Positions 58,314 through 64,000 of a DNA stretch of 64,000 nucleotides are shown piece after piece. The notes beneath the pieces are model-generated. The model saw nothing but the letters and a program-made list of their open reading frames with translations. It ran no database searches and was not told the origin of the DNA. The position numbers and the translations under genes are program-made. Source of the DNA: a virus; IMG/VR virus record IMGVR_UViG_3300044846_003365, positions 1-64,000 of that record, one strand, 5' to 3'. Position 1 is the first letter of the stretch; every line of letters starts with the position of its first letter.

Positions 58314-58607
58314 TTACTCGTCGTCGTCTTCGACTTCAACTTCGACTTTTTGTTCCTCAATCGAAAAGCCATTGTATTTTTCGATAATTCGGAAAAGTTC
58401 TTCCCAAGCATATTTGTTTAGCTCGTCTTCGTCATAAATGTAGACATCATCATCTATCCAAGTCTTGTCTGAGAGTTGGACATTTCCTACTGGTTCATAA
58501 CTTATGGTGGTCTCCCAATTAGTCTCGTCATAAAAACCAGACACTTCTAATCTGAAACCATCAAGCTCGATGCTTGCTACTGCTTTGGTCTTTGTAGTTG
58601 TTTTCAC
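58314..58607 (-). CDS. hypothetical acidic protein
   Basis: 97 residues from GTG 58607 after AAAGGAAAAC. Beta-rich (ASIELDGFRLEVSGFYDE, then TTISYEPVGNVQLSD) with a Glu/Asp-rich C-terminal run. It is monocistronic with its own promoter. Function unknown. Confidence 0.65.
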   Translation of the reverse strand: MKTTTKTKAVASIELDGFRLEVSGFYDETNWETTISYEPVGNVQLSDKTWIDDDVYIYDEDELNKYAWEELFRIIEKYNGFSIEEQKVEVEVEDDDE

Positions 58608-58629
58608 GTTTTCCTTTCGTCGTTGTAAT

Positions 58630-58659
58630 ACTATAACATAAGCTACTGACATTTGTCAA
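58630..58659 (-). promoter_or_regulatory. sigma70-type promoter with TGACA/TGTCA dyad
   Basis: Minus strand TTGACA (58654-58659), 18 bp, TATAGT (58630-58635). TGACA-AA-TGTCA overlaps the -35 box. Confidence 0.75.
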
Positions 58660-58719
58660 ATCGCTTTTGTTGTGCCTGCTGACACAACTTTTACATTGTG
58701 CCAGCAGCCACTGACATTC

Positions 58720-59238
58720 CTAGAAGTGGAAGTCCACTGGGACTAGGAACCAATCAAGCTCACCTTCGGCAATCTTTTTGCGAAAGTGTTCTGTGTTAGT
58801 GCTGTCGTGTTCTAGGTCGAAGAAGTAGGAATTGAAGTCCCAAGTGCCTTGCAACATATCAATCATCTTCTTCAAGGGATACAGCTCAAAGTCATACTGC
58901 ATTTCCCCGGTATAGCTGTCGAGCTTTGCTTCTAGGTCAACACCTTTTTCTGCCAAGCTCTTGCGATAACCATTGAACTCATCAACACGATTTGAAATTG
59001 CTTTTGCAATCAGCTCGTTGAACTTAGCTGGGTCATCATTCCAACTAACGATGTGGTTTGGAGAACTTGCGTAAGGGTCGCCTTCAACAAATCTTCCACC
59101 ACCAACTACGAACCAGTCGTACCAAGTGCCACTTGAGCTTTCAAAGTCTCCCAACCAACGCTGAAAAGTATCTTCGACGTTCCTCAGTGCTTCATCGCTG
59201 TTGTCAGCTTTTACTGCTACATACTGCAATACATGCAT
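58720..59238 (-). CDS. hypothetical protein
   Basis: 172 residues from ATG 59238 after AGGAAAAACAAAT. An aromatic segment (SSGTWYDWFVVGGGRF) recalls a motif seen in several small phage proteins. The rest is mixed helical, with a Glu/Asp-rich middle. Function unknown. Confidence 0.65.
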   Translation of the reverse strand: MHVLQYVAVKADNSDEALRNVEDTFQRWLGDFESSSGTWYDWFVVGGGRFVEGDPYASSPNHIVSWNDDPAKFNELIAKAISNRVDEFNGYRKSLAEKGVDLEAKLDSYTGEMQYDFELYPLKKMIDMLQGTWDFNSYFFDLEHDSTNTEHFRKKIAEGELDWFLVPVDFHF

Positions 59239-59264
59239 ATTTGTTTTTCCTTCCTGTTGCTTTT

Positions 59265-59293
59265 ATTGTATCAATTTATTTTTCAAAAGTCAA
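59265..59293 (-). promoter_or_regulatory. sigma70-type promoter
   Basis: Minus strand TTGACT (59288-59293), 17 bp, TACAAT (59265-59270); serves the 172-residue gene. Confidence 0.75.
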
Positions 59294-59312
59294 ATCTATT
59301 TTGGTGAGAGTT

Positions 59313-59328
59313 GGGGGATTGCTCCCCC
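59313..59328. terminator. hairpin after the 148-residue gene
   Basis: GGGGGA and TCCCCC arms with a short loop. Only weak T-richness follows on the minus strand. Confidence 0.55.
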
Positions 59329-59342
59329 ACTCCCGGCGCTCG

Positions 59343-59789
59343 CTAATCTATGCGAGCGTCCACCCAACATTCGAAACCCTTCGAACGCAAGTGTTGCGCC
59401 ATTCGATTTGCGATGAAGCGCTTACGCTCGAAGCTCTGGCCAGCGTCAGCAAAACCATATCGCTCGAAAGTGTAAAGGCCAACGCCCTTAGCTCTGCCAA
59501 ACGACCACCACTTCGAACCTAGCTTTTCTCCCATTGGGCGCTCTTGCACTAGCCACTGGGCGAACCCACTGCGACCACTCTCAAGAACTACAGTGGCAAA
59601 ACCACAAACGCCACCTTCGACAAACCAAGTTTTCTGGTTTGGGTCAACATCATTGCCAAGTGGTGTGCTTGGCGAACCAACGATGATTGGAGTTGGAGCT
59701 GGGCACTCAGCGAGTGCTTTGTGCGAAACAGCCTTCAGCTCGTTGAACAGAGCTTCGTACTGCGCACTTTTACTGCTAATTGTTTTCAT
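59343..59789 (-). CDS. hypothetical protein
   Basis: 148 residues from ATG 59789 after AGGAAGGAACCC. It has a helical N-terminus (SAQYEALFNELKAVSHKALA), then GFATVVLESGRSGFAQWLV, a segment WWSFGRAKGVGLYTFERYG and a basic helix (ERKRFIANRMAQHLRSKG). Function unknown. Confidence 0.65.
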   Translation of the reverse strand: MKTISSKSAQYEALFNELKAVSHKALAECPAPTPIIVGSPSTPLGNDVDPNQKTWFVEGGVCGFATVVLESGRSGFAQWLVQERPMGEKLGSKWWSFGRAKGVGLYTFERYGFADAGQSFERKRFIANRMAQHLRSKGFECWVDARID

Positions 59790-59812
59790 GGGTTCCTTCC
59801 TCATAGAATTAT

Positions 59813-59841
59813 AGTTTACACTATTGTCTGACAAAAGTCAA
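59813..59841 (-). promoter_or_regulatory. sigma70-type promoter
   Basis: Minus strand TTGACT (59836-59841), 17 bp, TAAACT (59813-59818); serves the 148-residue gene. Confidence 0.65.
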
Positions 59842-59849
59842 ATCGTGTC

Positions 59850-60158
59850 TTACTCGTTTTCATCGTCGTAGTCAGCAAACTGCTCAACAACTTGGATGTA
59901 TCCATCATTTGGGTTTTCTGGAGTTGTGTGGACAGCGTTGATAAATCTCAAGCCACAAGATTCCTCATACCACTCGACAACTTTGTTTGCCATTTCCTCA
60001 GGGTCCATTTCGGCGGAACTGATTAGTGGGTCGTAACCCCAAGAATTCATCAAGGTCATTTGTTCGTCATCCATAAGAATGTAAATCTTGTGGCAAGTGT
60101 CGAACGCAATTCCTTTGGCTTCTTTGGTGTATTCCAAAATTTCAAAAGCATCAACCAT
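59850..60158 (-). CDS. hypothetical acidic protein
   Basis: 102 residues from ATG 60158 after GAAAGGAAACAAAAA. Helices and strands alternate (VDAFEILEYTKEAKGIAFDT, then CHKIYILMDDEQMTL) and the end is Asp/Glu-rich. A TATAAT box lies at 60184-60189 without a good -35 box. Function unknown. Confidence 0.65.
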   Translation of the reverse strand: MVDAFEILEYTKEAKGIAFDTCHKIYILMDDEQMTLMNSWGYDPLISSAEMDPEEMANKVVEWYEESCGLRFINAVHTTPENPNDGYIQVVEQFADYDDENE

Positions 60159-60228
60159 TTTTTGTTTCCTTTCTGTTGCTTTTATTATACAACCCCCCAC
60201 TGACAAAAGTAATCCCTTTTTGGGTTAT

Positions 60229-60246
60229 GTTATCAATTTGTTATAA
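60229..60246 (+). repeat. GTTATC-N5-GTTATAAA dispersed site
   Basis: Plus-strand copy six bases before a 22-bp dispersed site, the closest pairing of the two motifs. Confidence 0.6.
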
Positions 60247-60252
60247 ATGCGA

Positions 60253-60274
60253 AAGGGTGCCAGTTTTTTCACGC
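60253..60274 (+). repeat. 22-bp dispersed site (left of a convergent pair)
   Basis: Plus strand AAGGGT, seven bases, TTTTCACGC (one change in the right half). It faces a second copy on the other strand. Confidence 0.75.
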
Positions 60275-60281
60275 AGGCTCA

Positions 60282-60303
60282 GCGTGGAGAATGTTTGACC
60301 CTT
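60282..60303 (-). repeat. 22-bp dispersed site (right of a convergent pair)
   Basis: Minus strand AAGGGT, seven bases, TCTCCACGC. The pair is separated by seven bases and its inner halves (CACGC/GCGTG) form an inverted repeat. Confidence 0.75.
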
Positions 60304-60551
60304 TAGGAGTCTGGGTTTAGAACTGGCGAAGCACAGCTAACGCAAACGACCCACTCAGAGTCGTCATCAAGAACAATTACATAAGCTTTGAAGGAAGTGT
60401 CTGAAGACGCGGTCCCTAGGGGTTCTCTACATTGAGCACAAGACTCGTCGTCGTAAGTGTCAAGTCCGGCAAGGTTGGCTAGTCTCTCATCGCTGGTGTT
60501 AGATATGACGTGCATTTCAATGTGGCGCATGGTTTTATCATAGAGCACCAT
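60303..60551 (-). CDS. small zinc-ribbon-like protein
   Basis: 82 residues. Two CxxC pairs (CAQC near residue 37 and CVSC near residue 73) fit a zinc ribbon. No ribosome binding site is clear; the start could be ATG 60551 or the in-frame ATG 60530. It follows the lysozyme-like gene by 25 bp. Function unknown. Confidence 0.55.
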   Translation of the reverse strand: MVLYDKTMRHIEMHVISNTSDERLANLAGLDTYDDESCAQCREPLGTASSDTSFKAYVIVLDDDSEWVVCVSCASPVLNPDS

Positions 60552-60576
60552 CCGTTAGGTTATTTTGAGGAAGACC

Positions 60577-60969
60577 TCAGTACCAACCAATCCACTTGAT
60601 GTGGTCCCAAGCTCCACACGCTTTATCGGAGTACCGATGCACCATGTACTTCCACGTATCGCGTACCTGCAAGTATGGCTTGCCGTTATGGCGGGCCTTC
60701 GAGCTCGCTAACTGTCCCAAGCCGTAGTAGATACCGTTCTGAGCTTTGTGGTTCCAGCGGGACTCGTAATGAATAACTTTGGCAAAGCAGTCCCACTGGC
60801 GAGCCGCTCCCTTGCCCGTTACTGGATGTCCGCCGTTAGCTAGGACGTACGTCTTCGCATAAGCTTTTATCTGGTCGACGGAGGGGGACTTGGGCTCAGC
60901 GCTCGCCGTTGGTACGAAGAGCGTCAACGTCAGTACTGCTACAGTCACTGCAATGGCTAGCCGTCTCAC
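60577..60969 (-). CDS. secreted lysozyme / transglycosylase-like protein
   Basis: 130 residues. A canonical signal peptide (residues 1-24: basic start, IAVTVAVLTLTL core, cleavage after TASA). The mature part has CFAKVIHYESRWNHKAQ with E69 as the likely catalytic acid, then GIYYGLGQLASSKA and a C-terminal YMVHRYSDKACGAW. This is the pattern of SLT-type lysozyme-like domains. It would cut peptidoglycan glycan strands after export through the host Sec system. It lies in the lysis region and complements the CHAP-like lysin. Confidence 0.8.
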   Translation of the reverse strand: MRRLAIAVTVAVLTLTLFVPTASAEPKSPSVDQIKAYAKTYVLANGGHPVTGKGAARQWDCFAKVIHYESRWNHKAQNGIYYGLGQLASSKARHNGKPYLQVRDTWKYMVHRYSDKACGAWDHIKWIGWY

Positions 60970-61248
60970 TTAAGCGAGCTCGCTAACCCGCTTGCCGTTA
61001 ACTCCAAGAACATCTAGATTGATGCCCAGTGATTTAAAAATTTCAATTGCGGTCTCACGTGGCGTGCCGTTCTCGTTGAACTGAGCAAAGAGACCGTCGA
61101 CCTCGTCTTTACAAATTGGGTGCCAAGGTCCTAGGTCGTCATACCACCTCAGGTCATCCGACGGTCCAGCATTAGGAGAGCTTTCATTACCACATGCGCT
61201 ACAGATTCGCTCGCCATCTCTCAGGCTCTTGATTACTTTTGATTGCAT
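60970..61248 (-). CDS. hypothetical zinc-binding-like protein of the lysis region
   Basis: 92 residues from ATG 61248 after AAAGGACAATT. CSAC and a later HPIC give a possible metal-binding site in the N-terminal half; the C-terminal half is a helix plus SLGINLDVLGVNG. The next gene follows with no gap. Function unknown. Confidence 0.6.
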   Translation of the reverse strand: MQSKVIKSLRDGERICSACGNESSPNAGPSDDLRWYDDLGPWHPICKDEVDGLFAQFNENGTPRETAIEIFKSLGINLDVLGVNGKRVSELA

Positions 61249-61270
61249 AATTGTCCTTTCGTTTTAATTC

Positions 61271-61299
61271 ACTTTAAACCTTCAGCAGGTTTTTGTCAA
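61271..61299 (-). promoter_or_regulatory. sigma70-type promoter upstream of the lysozyme-like gene pair
   Basis: Minus strand TTGACA (61294-61299), 17 bp, TAAAGT (61271-61276). Confidence 0.7.
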
Positions 61300-61352
61300 G
61301 TCTATTTTCGTTGAGGCGGAAGGGCCCGTGGGCAACTTTAACATAAGAAAAT

Positions 61353-61384
61353 CCCCCTCGGCCAGACGAATAGCTGAGGGGGAA
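61353..61384. terminator. hairpin after the CHAP-like lysin gene
   Basis: CCCCCTCGGC and GCTGAGGGGG arms with one mismatch around a ~10-base loop. Followed on the minus strand by ATTTTCTTATG. Probable terminator of the lysis transcript. Confidence 0.7.
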
Positions 61385-61479
61385 ATTCCCATGAACAACA
61401 TAACTAACTAACTAAAGAAGCCACTGAGCAGGCACCCAGTAACAAGATAATTTTATCAGGACCCACTGACATTCGCAAG

Positions 61480-62244
61480 TCAAACTTTGACTTTAAAGAT
61501 TCCCGTTTCTTTTGACAAACGCTGAAGACTGTTGAAATCAGGGACCCCGTCAGCTGGAACATAACCGATGCTCCGTTGGAACTTAGCATAAGCACTACGA
61601 GTCTTACCGTCGAAGTGTCCTCGCGGAAGTCGACGTACACCCGTCACTACAGAAAGCGCAAGCTGTACAAGCTGGACGTTTGGGTGCTTCATGTTTGGCT
61701 TCACTTGTGCAGGTACGATTTCGGGCACCGTTGATGTATTTAGCTCCTCACCATGGCGGGCCGTTAAGTTAAAGTTAGGACGCGCAAACCCTATTGTGTC
61801 AAGAGAACTGCGCACCCGTTTATACACCCCATCATTTAATGCACTCCCCCTTGGCAGGCCGTGACTTACTTGCGCTTCTATAGTAGAGAAAATACCATCC
61901 GTTGAGTAGGAGGAGACGTCCGTCACTATTCCAACATGTGGCGGGCCGAAGTCCGTTACTGTAGACGTCTCAAAGAAAACAATGTCACCCGTCTTCGGAG
62001 TCTGGAAGAAGCGTCCGTTACTTAAGTAACTGCTTAATGCTTGCGGGGTATATACAAACGCGGGTAGTGGCAGGCCGACTTCGCGAGCGCAAACGTCGAT
62101 GAAGGCACCGTCCCATGGCAGGCCTTTGCCACTGTAACCGACGGTCTCACCAAAGATGTTAGTCCCGTCCGCACGGGAGGTGTAACCTAAGTAATTCTCG
62201 GCGCTCGCCAGAAACTTATTTCTGAGCTCTGTCTTCGTTGTCAT
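61480..62244 (-). CDS. CHAP-like lysin with C-terminal peptidoglycan-binding domain
   Basis: 254 residues from ATG 62244. The N-terminal domain (about 1-150) follows a CHAP/NlpC-like plan: LPWDGAFIDVCAREVGL, then PKTGDIVFFETS and PPHVGIVTDV (H103), then IEAQVSHGLPRGSALNDGVYKRV. The position usually held by the nucleophilic Cys is D45, as in part of this actinophage family, so the catalytic mechanism is open. The C-terminal half (HPNVQLVQLALSVVTG, then FDGKTRSAYAKFQRSIGY) is a PG_binding-type domain. It is the main endolysin candidate, next to the holin region. Confidence 0.75.
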   Translation of the reverse strand: MTTKTELRNKFLASAENYLGYTSRADGTNIFGETVGYSGKGLPWDGAFIDVCAREVGLPLPAFVYTPQALSSYLSNGRFFQTPKTGDIVFFETSTVTDFGPPHVGIVTDVSSYSTDGIFSTIEAQVSHGLPRGSALNDGVYKRVRSSLDTIGFARPNFNLTARHGEELNTSTVPEIVPAQVKPNMKHPNVQLVQLALSVVTGVRRLPRGHFDGKTRSAYAKFQRSIGYVPADGVPDFNSLQRLSKETGIFKVKV

Positions 62245-62449
62245 TCTCTCCCGCTAGTTTTTCCAAAGCTAGTACTAAGTTTACTGCTTCGTTGGCACGG
62301 GCCGTCACACGGACGTGCTCGATTCGCGTGGAGCTCAGCTTGATGTCAGAATGTAGACGCTCTGAGTGCTCTTTCGCTACTTCTATGATATCACTCAGAT
62401 TCAACTTTGTCAACTTTCTTTTCAGGTGTGTCTTCGACAACCTCTGCAT
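62216..62449 (-). CDS. small hypothetical protein overlapping the small-terminase candidate
   Basis: The frame from ATG 62449 gives 77 residues; a TTG start near 62404 would give ~62 and fits the gene boundary better. The core (LSDIIEVAKEHSERLHSDIK, then VTARANEAVNLVLALEKLAG) is helical and looks like a real small coiled-coil protein. It overlaps the lysin start by 29 bp. The start is uncertain. Confidence 0.5.
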   Translation of the reverse strand: MQRLSKTHLKRKLTKLNLSDIIEVAKEHSERLHSDIKLSSTRIEHVRVTARANEAVNLVLALEKLAGENDNEDRAQK

Positions 62450-63302
62450 CAACAGTATCCTCTTCAGCAACGGGGGCAGATTCCAACACACTAGTGGCGA
62501 GCCGTTGCAAACGTTCTTGAATAACCGATGCTGCAGGTCTAATGTCAATCGTTACGTCAGAGTTAATGTCAAACCCTGCTCTAACTCCAGCACGGTCAAG
62601 TATCTCGGTAGCTGCTTTGAGCTTTACAGGTTCGCTCTCAGCTGAATCCATCAACTGCTCCAGTATGTCAACTGCTGCAGGTGTGGCTTGTGTCAATCTA
62701 TCCCGTGCCCGTTCAACGCTATCCGTTGTCTTATTACGTAAAGAACCTAAATGGACCCTACACAAGCCGTCATCTTGTGGACGTCCTCCAGTCCAGAGCT
62801 GACATCGGATGCCGTCATCCTTGATGGCTTTACATCTGTGAGGGAGGGGGGAGGCCTTACGTCCCAGCTTTAGGCCCTCGTTCTGTTCCTTAGCCCAAAC
62901 CTTAGTCGAGCCCAATACCCACGGAGGAACAATGTTGTCCGCTTCTGCTTCGGCTAGTAAATCGAAGCCCGTTAAGTAATCTGAGTTCTTATTACGGGCG
63001 TCCGCAAGAATGGGGGCTTTCTCTTCTAGAGAGAGCAGACGTTGTTTACTCTGCATCTCTTGGGAGAGGGCTTGGATGAGTCCAGTTGGGACGCCGTTAA
63101 CTGCGTAAACAGGAATCCAATTCAGTCGCGCTCGCCGAAGGGCGGAACGGTTTTCAAAGGTGTCGACGCAAATACCTTTATCGGTTTCTTCGATACCGTA
63201 AACGCTTAGGTCTGGACGTAGGTTGGTAGGGGTGTCAACTTGAATCTCAGGGTCAACATCCTTAGCTCCGAAAGCGGAGGAAAGGTCTAGACTGTCTGAC
63301 AT
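62391..63302 (-). CDS. putative terminase small subunit
   Basis: 303 residues. A zinc-binding-like segment (HRCKAIKDDGIRCQLW, then GLCRVHLG) is followed by a helical segment (RDRLTQATPAAVDILEQLMD, then AESEPVKLKAATEILDRAGV, then RAGFDI) and a strand plus helix (IDIRPAASVIQERLQRL). The last part resembles the oligomerisation region of small terminase subunits of actinophages. The acidic tail is low complexity. It is 21.5 kb from the large subunit gene, which is unusual. A non-terminase DNA-binding protein is the alternative. Confidence 0.6.
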   Translation of the reverse strand: MSDSLDLSSAFGAKDVDPEIQVDTPTNLRPDLSVYGIEETDKGICVDTFENRSALRRARLNWIPVYAVNGVPTGLIQALSQEMQSKQRLLSLEEKAPILADARNKNSDYLTGFDLLAEAEADNIVPPWVLGSTKVWAKEQNEGLKLGRKASPLPHRCKAIKDDGIRCQLWTGGRPQDDGLCRVHLGSLRNKTTDSVERARDRLTQATPAAVDILEQLMDSAESEPVKLKAATEILDRAGVRAGFDINSDVTIDIRPAASVIQERLQRLATSVLESAPVAEEDTVDAEVVEDTPEKKVDKVESE

Positions 63303-63338
63303 CTATTTTGTCTTTCTATAGTAGTTATAAAGTTAGGG

Positions 63339-63380
63339 AGACGGGCCGACATCGGGGAGAGACCAGCCGACCCGTCTCGT
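63339..63380. terminator. GC-rich stem-loop between holin and small-terminase genes
   Basis: GAGACGGG and CCCGTCTC arms extend imperfectly inward around a loop of about 20 bases. No T-run. It may lower readthrough from the holin gene. Confidence 0.5.
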
Positions 63381-63457
63381 TTACGCGAAGTGTGGGTGTG
63401 GTACAAAACGTCCTGACTCTCCCTGACGCCGACGCCACTTCGCTGTCTAGGTCGCTC

Positions 63458-63670
63458 TTACTTCTCGGTTGAGACAGTGACAGTCTTAGGCGTCGAGATT
63501 GACGTAAGGACTGAGATACCTGCTGCGGCTAGTGAGGCAAGGACGGACTGTGCAATGTCGACGTTAAGTACGCCAACTGCATCCGTTCCTACCAACGCAA
63601 GTAGGGTCTGAGCGAAAGTCTTAATTGCACGCTCGATAGCGCCAATCCAGAATTCTTTGGTAAGTAACAT
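63458..63670 (-). CDS. holin (phage r1t-type)
   Basis: 70 residues from ATG 63670, after AAGGAGTTAACA. FWIGAIERAIKTFAQTLLAL is followed by a second hydrophobic stretch (LASLAAAGISVLTSIS), the layout of r1t-type holins common in phages of Gram-positive bacteria. It would form membrane holes that end the infection cycle and release the lysins. It lies upstream of the small-terminase candidate and the CHAP-like lysin. Confidence 0.85.
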   Translation of the reverse strand: MLLTKEFWIGAIERAIKTFAQTLLALVGTDAVGVLNVDIAQSVLASLAAAGISVLTSISTPKTVTVSTEK

Positions 63671-63784
63671 TGTTAACTCCTTAAGTTATGGAAGGTTACG
63701 TTAACAGTATGCCGGAGAAAAAATGGCGCGTGGAGAGAGACAGGGACACTTTGGCCATTTAGAAACGGAAAAAGAGCCCAGTAT

Positions 63785-64000
63785 TTATAAGGGTTTTAGG
63801 TCTTGCTTAATCTTTCTTAAAACTGATTCTGAATAGGTATTAATTCCGCCCCTAAACAAGGCTGGCATCTTCCCCTTTTGGTTGTTGCTTCGCTTCCACT
63901 TCTTCATAAAAGCTTTAACTTTGAGAGCATGGGCAACCTCAACTTGGCCGTCTTCTGTCATCTCTAAAAACTTAATCCGTCGCCACGAATACAGGGTGTG
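63785..64000 (-). CDS. hypothetical protein, C-terminal part, cut by right edge
   Basis: The frame enters at the right edge and ends at TAA 63785, giving the last 71 residues. The segment is basic and helical (HTLYSWRRIKFLEMTEDGQV, then HALKVKAFMKKWKRSNNQK). A DNA-binding role is possible. The N-terminus is outside the window and no family is recognised. Confidence 0.55.
   Translation of the reverse strand, partial: HTLYSWRRIKFLEMTEDGQVEVAHALKVKAFMKKWKRSNNQKGKMPALFRGGINTYSESVLRKIKQDLKPL

Noticed and set aside
61404-61640. A 78-codon minus-strand frame
   Set aside because: Overlaps the CHAP-like lysin gene in another frame and crosses its probable terminator region.
63728-63749. GCGTGGAGAGAGACAG resembles the 22-bp dispersed site
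   Set aside because: The other half lacks ACCCTT; it is probably chance near a G/A-rich stretch.
1-64000. tRNA genes and integration functions
   Set aside because: I read the intergenic DNA for cloverleaf-like arms and for integrase or transposase signatures and saw none, but I could not run a covariance search.

Overview
The window is most likely part of the genome of a long-tailed (siphovirus-like) phage of an actinobacterium. It is compact and holds a complete virion-assembly operon. Several proteins resemble ones seen in actinobacteriophages: the capsid-protease fusion with its extra conserved domains, a paired long and short capsid protein, a ClgR-like regulator, a CHAP-like lysin with a C-terminal peptidoglycan-binding domain, and an r1t-type holin. 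The base composition looks AT-rich for an actinophage (low-to-mid forties percent GC by eye), which would fit a low-GC host such as a freshwater actinobacterium. The host is an inference. I see no tRNA, integrase, transposase or CRISPR array.

Layout. (1) 1-37.7 kb, all minus strand, read right to left: a double-HTH protein, a small protein, a DUF1360 membrane protein, portal, Dps ferritin, a small head-region protein, a 2772-residue polyvalent protein, a 223-residue protein, a 1560-residue protease fusion, long and short capsid proteins, major tail protein, head-tail connectors, overlapping tail-assembly chaperones, tape measure, distal tail protein, a 1419-residue tail hub with a large insertion, an S74-type fibre, two small proteins, and the N-terminal part of a DNA polymerase I-like protein cut by the left edge. 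(2) 37.7-38.5 kb: an 829-bp divergent intergenic region with six 11-bp tandem repeats and hairpins. It is the best candidate for an origin or control region. (3) 38.5-39.5 kb: the only two plus-strand genes, a small protein and a tyrosine/dual-specificity phosphatase-like protein. (4) 39.5-42.1 kb, minus: large terminase, a second double-HTH protein paralogous to the first, and a peptidoglycan-binding-domain protein. (5) 42.1-60.6 kb, minus: about 35 mostly small genes in many short transcription units. Most units have their own consensus sigma70-type promoter and many have a terminator. Recognisable members are an HDAC-family deacetylase homologue, a secreted NlpC/P60 protein, a ClgR-like regulator, an Api92/DUF1281-like protein and a MoxR-type AAA+ ATPase with a VWA partner. 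(6) 60.6-63.7 kb, minus: the lysis region, with a holin, a small-terminase candidate, a CHAP-like lysin and a secreted lysozyme-like protein. A partial gene is cut by the right edge.

The most striking unexplained signals are non-coding. A 22-bp asymmetric site of fixed length (AAGGGT, 7 variable bases, TTTCCACGC) recurs at least nine times, almost only between transcription units. A second dispersed site (GTTATC-N5-GTTATAAA) occurs five times. Many early promoters carry a TGACA/TGTCA dyad over the -35 box. Together they look like a genome-wide regulatory network of the phage, comparable in logic to the stoperators of L5-like phages. Candidate regulators encoded here are the ClgR-like protein and the two double-HTH proteins. 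On the protein side the main oddities are the kinase-like domain in the 2772-residue virion-operon protein, the deacetylase with an altered zinc ligand, the Dps gene inside the head operon, and a beta-domain shared by three tail proteins.
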